Positions 57,322 to 64,000 of a stretch of DNA of 64,000 bases are shown here, piece after piece. The notes below the pieces were generated by a model. That model saw nothing but the letters and a program-made list of their open reading frames with translations. It was not told the origin of the DNA and ran no database searches. The position numbers were made by a program, and so were the translations under genes. This DNA is from Delphinapterus leucas (Eukaryota > Chordata > Mammalia > Artiodactyla > Monodontidae). Each line of letters starts with the position of its first letter. The stretch's first letter is position 1. The stretch covers positions 41,388,614 to 41,452,613 of the forward strand of contig NW_022098036.1 of assembly GCF_002288925.2 (NCBI RefSeq), given 5' to 3'.

Positions 57322-57526
57322 TTTTTTTTTTTTTGTGGTACGCGGACCTCTCACCGCTATGGCCTCTCCCACTGCGGAGCACAGGCTCCGGACACGCAGG
57401 CTCAGCGGCCATGGCTCAAAGGCCTAGCCGCTACGCGGCATGTGGGATCTTCCTGGACCGGGACACGAACCCGTGTCCCCTGCATCGGCAGGCAGACTCT
57501 CAACCACTGTGCAACCAGGGAAGCCC
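57322..57526 (-). mobile_element. CHR-type SINE
   Basis: Antisense, T-run at the left, tRNA-like head at the right ending CACTGTGCAACCAGGGAAGC. Some CpG decay (for example head CGCC changed to CAAC) makes it older than the 27.3 and 49.8 kb copies. A 14-bp duplication with one mismatch flanks it. Confidence 0.95.
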
Positions 57527-57540
57527 AAGGCATTATAATT
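57527..57540. repeat. Right target-site duplication of the CHR SINE
   Basis: AAGGCATTATAATT, one base different from 57308-57321. Confidence 0.9.
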
Positions 57541-58190
57541 TGAAGGTCACAGAGAAGATTAAGAGGAAAGGAGTCTTTTGGTTGTTACAAAGTAGTCTCT
57601 TCTGGAATTCTAGTTTAAGTTTTTTTTTTTTTTTTCTCCCTTATTTTGTTGTATCATTATCCCTCTTTTCACTGACTTTATATAAAATATGCTCAAGTTT
57701 CTCACATCTCACAAAACTATTCTTCCTTTAACCTTGCGTTTACAACTCCCTGCTGCACTATTCCCAAGCTTTCTTTCCTAGTCAAGCCTCGAGAAATAAT
57801 AAGCTATACTCATCATGTCCACTTCTCCACCTTCCATTCATTCTCCAATCACTAAAATATGACTTTCATCCCCATTATTTTTCTGAACCGTTTTCTCCAA
57901 GGGTTCCATCAACACACTTAATAAATCAACTACACATACATTTTACTCCTAAGTATACTAGTCTTTTCTTAGTTTTTGCCTCTGTTAACCACGGCATCTA
58001 TCTTAAAAATAGGTTATCATTTTCTATCATGCAAATTCTTCCTGACTCTCTTCCTATCCTTTCTATGAGCATTCCTTCAAGAATATTCCCACTGGTGTTT
58101 CCCCAAGTACCTAATCAAACCATCTATTTCTTTTCCTTATGTAATTTTTGGGGGCAAAAATGTTAACTACCACATGCTCTCAGATCAATC
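57541..58190. other. Pyrimidine-rich sequence, nothing certain
   Basis: Possibly L2-related upstream of the fragment at 58.2 kb. No gene. Confidence 0.35.
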
Positions 58191-58194
58191 ATTC

Positions 58195-58290
58195 ATGTAT
58201 ATCTGGCACCTACAAGAGTTCTTGGTGCTAAGGAAGTATTTAATCAATATGTTTTGAATAAACAGATGGGTGGATGGATGAATCTATCAC
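58195..58290 (+). mobile_element. L2 LINE 3' terminus
   Basis: GGCACCTACAAGAGTTCTTGG, then a GGAAGTATTTAATCAATATG block, then GAATAAACAGATGGGTGGATG, matching the L2 end. Confidence 0.7.
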
Positions 58291-58895
58291 CACCTAGAAA
58301 CCTTTGGGATGAATGTGAACCATGGACATTTTAGAGATCACATAATTTAAAATATACTGCATACCAACATTTAGAATTTTTTTAATGCAGATTATAAATT
58401 CTTTTGGAAAAAAAGGGAAATCTAGCAGCACTGACCCCACATTCCAGCACGGCAAGGATCCTTTCGAGCTGAGCCATATTTGTGCCCTGTAGTGGAGCAT
58501 GTGTTGTCCAATTTGGCACAAAGTCCATCTCCCTCATTTATGTTACCTGCCTCATCCCAGTAAGCATTCCATTAAACACCTCAAACAAAACAGATTGCAG
58601 ATATATGCATCCAATATAACACAGACAATATTAGTTATTTCTCCTCTAATTTTCTCATCAATATCCTCCTTACCTGTGTATCCAATTGCAATGAAGAAAA
58701 ATACTGTCCATGTTACTTAAGCCAGAAAACGGGGGACTTGGATTTTGCTCCCATTTACTTACTCCAACTTATCAAGCCTACAAGGTATCAGTATACATCA
58801 TAAATACCTCTAATTTATTTCCTCCTCTCTTTATTTTAGGCACACGTCACCTTTCCCCACAAATGTTGTGATGGGCTCTTAACTCCTTTTCTGGC
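58291..58895. other. Sequence between L2 fragments, nothing recognised
   Basis: No gene. Frames at 58294-58521 and 58499-58720 have no domain. Confidence 0.35.
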
Positions 58896-58899
58896 TTGT

Positions 58900-59010
58900 T
58901 CTTGTCTTCTCTCTATTCATCCATCAGAAGATCTCCCATATACCTCTCAAGTCTCAGCTCTAGTGCTGTGTTCTCTGAGAAACTTATCTGATAGGAGGAA
59001 ATGTATCTAT
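58900..59010 (+). mobile_element. L2 LINE 3' fragment
   Basis: CTCTCAAGTCTCAGCTCTAG, then a TTCTCTGAGAAACTTATCTG block, following the L2 3' pattern. Confidence 0.6.
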
Positions 59011-59064
59011 TTCTCCCTGTATCTAGTAAATTAATATTTATGTAATATAGTATTAGAAAAATAA

Positions 59065-59290
59065 TAACAATGATAATTACAGCCAAAATACATTAAGCAC
59101 TTTACATAGAACAAGCACCATTCTAATAACTTAATATATATGTTCTCATTTTATCTGTGCAAGAGTAAGAAGTAGATAATTATCAATATACAGAGTTGAA
59201 GAAGAAGAGGTACAGACAGATATATTAATTTGACCAAGGTAGGGTTAGGGTTCAAAATCTGCTATTCTGATCTCAGAGCATATAGTCTCT
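59065..59290 (-). mobile_element. MIR SINE
   Basis: One of the better-preserved MIRs here: CATTAAGCACTTTACATAGA, CACCATTCTAATAACTTAAT, GTTCTCATTTTATCTG, then GACCAAGGTAGGGTTAGGG and TCAAAATCTGCTATTCTG, antisense order over most of the element. Confidence 0.8.
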
Positions 59291-61090
59291 TTTAAATCTG
59301 TATGTGATTGTTCAACTATTCAACAAACATCATCAATTTATTTTAATGCTTTATAAGAGTTTTGTAGTTCCTGTAATCTGTGTGATTTATATAGTGACCA
59401 ACACCCAAAACAAGGTAAAGGAATTTTGCTGAATAACTGAATGAATGGCACAGCTGCCTGAACTGGTAAGGAGATCATGCAAACAATCAATCTCCCTTTT
59501 GTTGTCTAAGACTCCTCAGTGAATGCCACTTAAAAGTGAGATTTTTTTTTTCCTTTGTCTTAAGGCTGTCCTCTAAAGTAGCTGAAGCCTATGTTTAGAT
59601 ATTAAACATGCTATAGCACAATTATGACAAAGGCATTTGCATTTAGGCCTCAATGCTTTTAACTTGATATTCAATGTGTTGAGCGATTCGTATATGGGCA
59701 GCCCAGCCTCTGAGGGCCTAGTTGGTAGCTTAGCCGCAGTTTGTGAATCTATTCATTTATTTATTTTTGGTGTAATAGCCAAGTCATATAGAGTATAAAA
59801 GAAGCTGTTTCTGGCCCCTCAGCAGCAGCTAGAAAAGTTGCTTTTGAGTAGGCTAGTTTACTGACTATGAGATCCAGGTACAATAGAGAAATGCGTGTAG
59901 CTAGGAAGAGGCAGATGAGTTACAGAGAAAGTGAAGTTATGAAAAGAACAAAAACAGAATAAAGACATTGCAAATTCAAAATTTTGTGGGTTGAACAGTT
60001 CCATATGTTGACATGCTGCCAGCCTGAATCTACTGCCAAGTGACTAAACTGAAGAGGAATGAAAGTCATAGGGTTAAATAGTTTGAGAAAATTTAAGGTT
60101 GAGGTAGTAGCTCTAGATATAAATATTGAAGATACAGCACTTGTTGCCTGTACAACATTCTTGACATTAAACATGCTATTTCCCTAAGACATCTGCTCTC
60201 TAATATGTAATTTTTTAAGTAAGCACATCTTTTTTGTTGTTGTCATTAATGAAACTATAACTACCTAAGGACTGGTACTAATTACTATACCTTTAGTATC
60301 TACCATGGTGCTTAGCTCAGTACACCCACTGGATTCTGGAAAAATAAAGGTGAACTATACATCAACCAACTAGGAAGCATTTTCAGCCCAGTGAGATTCA
60401 ATATATTCGGGTTCTCAAGCTGATGATCTATAATTTAGAATTTGTTTATATCTGAGATTTTTTTTTCCTTTTGATCTTGTAACTTTGAAGCAGGAATTTA
60501 ATGATCCCAAATAACTCTAGTTGAATAGCTGTATTTGAAATAAATTTGATTTGAGAAAAGTATTGGTTAAGCCTTATTTTTTTTTTCCTGGAGAAATATG
60601 TATTTAGACTGTCAGAGCAAACTAATAATTTTCCTTCAAATTTGTACTAATATCTCACAGAAGAACAAGAGAAGTAATCTTTGTTTACAGAACTTCTTTT
60701 GTGTTAGTGGGATGATTCATACCAAAATGCAGTTTCTCTCAAATGTGTTGTTATAATGGAGGACTTCACACTTCTTTTTGTTAAATTACAATACTATAAT
60801 ATGTGGTGATGTTTTAAGTTTTCTTAATGAAAATATAACTTTGAGAAACGTTACTGCTATTAAGAGAATAAATCCACGCATTGTGAAGTTCATGACACAC
60901 TTTGAATGTATAGATGTTATGACTCATGTATATTCTAGCTTAACCTCCAGTTTAGAATTACACAATTAAATTCCAAAAATAGTTTATTCATCTTCTGCAA
61001 AATGTTAATCCCACAACAAAGTTATAAGGGTAGTATTTAGTAGGAATGGTAGCTCATTTAGATGATCATAGAAATTGATTTTTAAAGGGA
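59291..61090. other. AT-rich sequence, mostly unrecognised
   Basis: Weak L2-like ends may lie near 59.4 kb (CTGAATAACTGAATGAATGG) and 60.3 kb (ACCATGGTGCTTAGCTCAG). No gene. Confidence 0.35.
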
Positions 61091-61094
61091 TTTT

Positions 61095-61200
61095 TGGATT
61101 ATTTTATAAATGAGGAAACTGAGACTCTGGTGATGTGCCCAAACTCCTAACATTAACTGGTGCTAGAAAACTATTTAAGAACTAACCTGGAATTTTCTGT
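61095..61200 (-). mobile_element. MIR SINE fragment
   Basis: ATTTTATAAATGAGGAAACTGAG is the antisense MIR core, followed by a decayed CCCAAACTCC...GGTGCTAG block. Confidence 0.75.
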
Positions 61201-61620
61201 TACCATCTATAATTGCTAACTACTACTAGAATAGCCTTCTTACAAAAAACAATCATAAAAGTGGAAAAAATTATGAGTCAACTGTTTTTAGGCATTGGAT
61301 TACAAGCAGCAGAACACTGTGGTCCCTAAAAGAGGGGAACTCAGAGGTAAACACCACAACACTCAGGGTTGATCTTTGGAAGAGGAGGGAGGTATAGTAT
61401 TGGAGCCACAGAAATCCATGTGAGGAGGTTTCCTGGGAATCCTGCGTTGGGGGATGGGCTATGAACACATAGGGTGAGACTATAAAAAGATTACCAGAAA
61501 GCAGATGCTACAGAGTTGAGAAGAGAACAGAGATAGTAGAGGTTAAGTGTTGCAGGTAGATGTTGGAATTTTGTCCCAGACAGAGTAGAGAGATTTTAGT
61601 GATATTCTGTTGTTGCTGTT
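61201..61620. other. Sequence with no recognised feature
   Basis: A 65-codon minus frame at 61271-61468 has no domain. Confidence 0.35.
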
Positions 61621-61639
61621 GGGCATGATCATAGGCTTG

Positions 61640-61830
61640 TTTATTTTTTAACTTTGTTTGTATTTTTACTTAATTATAGATTCATTTGCAGTTGTAAAAA
61701 ATAATACAAAGAGATTCTAGATATCGTATCAGTTTCCCTATTGGTTATAACCATTGTACAATGTCACAACGAAGGAACTGATGTGGATAAAATCCATATA
61801 CCTTACTCAGATTTCACTAGTTTGCATGTA
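61640..61830 (-). mobile_element. Old L1M 3' fragment
   Basis: ATTATAGATTCATTTGCAGTTG, AATAATACAAAGAGATTC and TATCAGTTTCCCTATTGG resemble antisense L1M 3' UTR of the type also seen at 52.2 kb. Confidence 0.45.
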
Positions 61831-61832
61831 CT

Positions 61833-61860
61833 TTTGTGTGTGTGTGCGTGTGTGTGTGTT
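61833..61860. repeat. TG microsatellite
   Basis: About 14 TG units with one CG interruption. Confidence 0.9.
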
Positions 61861-61919
61861 TTAGTTCTATGCAATTTTATAACGTGTACCAGTTAGTTCA
61901 ACCATTCACCTATTGAAGA

Positions 61920-62690
61920 TCAGCTCCTATGGGCACGCAGACACCAGGGATAGGGATGCCAACCAGCGCTGCTTCCAGCTGCTTTATTTAGTCATATTGT
62001 TACCAGACTAAGGTGGAAGTTCAGATCACTGTTAGACCCCACTGACACTAAATTGTGTAAACTGGGGCACAATCTGTTTACCCAGAGTGGAGGACGGAAG
62101 ATTACCTCCCTGAGCAGCACTGCAAACGCTACGTAGGGGCACTGCCTGCTTTGGGTGGGGGGTGGAAAATAAGCTCCCTGCTCGCTCACCAAAGCCATGT
62201 GGGGTATGGAGGGGAAGTTCTAGTCTTTTGAGTGTTGCAGCTGGAGGACTAGAATTACAAAGAATTATTGGACTCTGATTGACCAAGATAGACCCCATTT
62301 CTCCTAGGATCTCCTTCTGATAACTAAAAAACTCTGGCATAACAGCAAATTAGCACAGAAACACTTTCAAAGGTAAAAGAAGATGATAGGCTTCCTAGAA
62401 CCTTGAGATTTTAGGAACAACATGGTGGTACATTTTCTGAGTTCCCTTGTTGTCATCCTTATAGCCTGGCCAGGGAGGGGGCGTGGAGGTAGAGGAAGCC
62501 TCTATCTTGGACCTGTCAATAGGAACAAACAAAACACTCCAAGGAAAGCATCTTCCTCCTAGCCAAAGGACAGGGAAAAGGGCAGTCTGACAACAAAAAA
62601 TCTTTTTGGCAATACCCCACCCTATTCCAGCCCAAAATCAGTGGATGTTTAGAAAGTCTGAACATTAAAAACTAACTGGAATTAATTGAC
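61920..62690 (+). other. Unassigned GC-richer stretch directly upstream of L1M ORF2 sequence
   Basis: This 770-base stretch is less AT-rich than its surroundings and leads straight into plus-strand L1M ORF2 sequence. It does not look like ORF2 coding sequence. It may be L1M 5' UTR joined to ORF2 by an internal deletion, or an unrelated element. The minus frames at 61992-62340 overlap one another and show no domain. Confidence 0.35.
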
Positions 62691-64000
62691 ATTTACAGAA
62701 CATTACACCTCCAGAGCACATACACATACACACACACACATACACACACACACACACACACATAATCTCAAGTACACTTGGAACATTCACCAAGATAAAA
62801 CGTGCTAAGCCAATGAAATAGTCTAAATGTATTTTAAAGGTTAAATCCTATAAAGTAGTCTTTTACATCACAACAGAATTATATTAGCAACCAACAAGAA
62901 AGAGATATTTGGAAATTAAACATTTCCAAATAACCTATAGATCAAAGAAGAAATTCTAAGGTAAATGAGAAAATATTCAGAAATGAATAATAATATAAAT
63001 AAAATATTTCAAAATATCTGGGATACAGCTAAAGAGGTACTTGGAGGGAAATTTAGAACTTTTAATGCCTATATAAGCTAAGATAAATGATATAAGTTTC
63101 TATAAATAAAAGCCAAAAAAGAGAAATCAGATAACAAAGAAAATCAACATATAAAAAAGCCAATCATTGAAAATTTTAATAAAGTTTATAAACACCTAGA
63201 AATGCTAATTAAGAATAAAAAGAGTAAACGTAAATTATCTATATTAGGAATGCAAGAGGAGACATCACAAACGATCCTATGCATATTAAAAGAATAAAAT
63301 GAGAATATTAATAATTTTATGCAAAAAAAACCCACAAATTTTGAAAATGAACTTTAAAATTATACAAATTGAATTCAAAACAAAAATCATCCTATAAATA
63401 AAATTCTTAAATGATTTAATTCCAAGCTTTCACAAATTTTACCAGAAAACAAAACAGAACTGATTTCATTTTGAGACTGGCATAAACCTGATACCAACAC
63501 CTGACAAAGAGATTATTAAAAGAAAACAAGTGATCTACCATATCCTTCATTAGAATAGACACATAAATCTAAAACAAAATGTTAACAAATTGAATAATAA
63601 AATAGATGAAAAGGATAATCCATCACGAACACATAATCATATTCCCTGGATTATAAGATTGAGTCAATTTATGAAAATCAATCATTGCAATTTACCATAC
63701 TAACAGAATAAAAAAGAAAAATCATGTGATCATACAAGAATGTTTATTCTCACCCCTCCTATTACATATTAAACTGGAGTATTATCTAGTTTGATAAGGT
63801 AAGAAAAGCTTTCATTTTTAAAAATCAGAAAGAAAAAATGAAAATTGTCTCTATTTATATAGATAGTATATCTATCTAACTAGGATGTCTTAAGGAATAT
63901 AAGAAAATATTGATTGAATTTAGCAATATCACAGGATTCAAGGTCAAATACAATAATCAATTTTACTTCTGAATACTAGCAAAAAGAAATTGCAAAATAA
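62690..64000 (+). mobile_element. L1M LINE ORF2 fragment, runs off the window
   Basis: Starts at the endonuclease-region block GAATTAATTGACATTTACAG, then GGAACATTCACCAAGATA, TTGGAAATTAAACATTTCC, ATCTGGGATACAGCTAAAG and GAGGGAAATTTAGAAC in the ORF2 order. A GATACCAACACCTGACAAAG block near 63.49 kb and reverse transcriptase-region sequence follow to the edge. Stops in every frame; inactive. The right end lies outside the window. Confidence 0.85.
62700..62761. repeat. CA-rich microsatellite inside L1M
   Basis: ACACATACAC units passing into a clean CA run, expanded within the endonuclease-coding part of the LINE. Confidence 0.9.

Noticed and set aside
27331..57526. Regularly recurring similar units as a CRISPR-like array
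   Set aside because: They are dispersed SINEs kilobases apart in both orientations in a mammalian genome.
59237..59253. TAGGGTTAGGGTT as an interstitial telomere repeat
   Set aside because: Only two units, and they fall inside a MIR element whose core explains the sequence.

Overview
This window reads as intergenic DNA from a whale or dolphin. It is AT-rich and full of mammalian transposable elements, and I could not support any intact host protein-coding gene on either strand. The cetacean call rests on several copies of a tRNA-derived SINE of the CHR type (cetacean/hippo/ruminant lineage), in the short GC-rich form I associate with cetaceans, at about 27.3, 40.2, 49.8 and 57.3 kb. It also rests on L1 elements of cetartiodactyl type. 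All long open frames belong to transposons or a retrovirus-derived element, and all are broken. Family names were assigned from memory of consensus sequences; no database search was run.

Layout. 0-5.4 kb is AT-rich sequence with no recognised element. A U6 snRNA pseudogene followed by a CA microsatellite lies at 5.5 kb. An unidentified island with promoter-like signals covers 6.36-7.45 kb. A 5'-truncated L1 lies at 7.46-9.21 kb. The 3' part of an endogenous retrovirus (pol, env, polypurine tract and LTR, minus strand) covers 9.27-14.25 kb. A degraded L1M and an L2-like fragment follow. A nearly complete but inactivated L1 occupies 16.6-21.6 kb, with an 11-bp target-site duplication.

23-30 kb is a patchwork of microsatellites, L2/MIR fragments, another truncated L1 (24.9-25.5), a hAT-type DNA transposon relic (25.7-25.9), a CHR SINE and an old LTR (28.1-28.6). 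30.5-32.9 kb is a minus-strand Tigger1 (pogo-type) transposon with a SINE inserted in its transposase region. 36.9-37.9 kb is another L1 3' end. 38.6-45.3 kb holds three old LTRs, L1M relics and a SINE. 45.4-47.1 kb holds two SINEs with clear target-site duplications.

47.2-50.5 kb is a minus-strand L1M split by two SINEs and one solo LTR, so the order of insertion can be partly read from the nesting. 50.5-61 kb is mostly diverged or single-copy sequence, including an old L1M 3' region (52.2-53.4) and a stretch at 54.1-56.4 kb with almost no recognisable repeats. A plus-strand L1M starts near 62.7 kb and runs off the right edge.

Nothing here forms a working pathway or operon. The value of the window lies in the insertion history, the retroviral remnant, predicted G-quadruplex motifs, and a few unexplained stretches that could be conserved regulatory DNA. 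I did not find evidence for an undescribed biological system.
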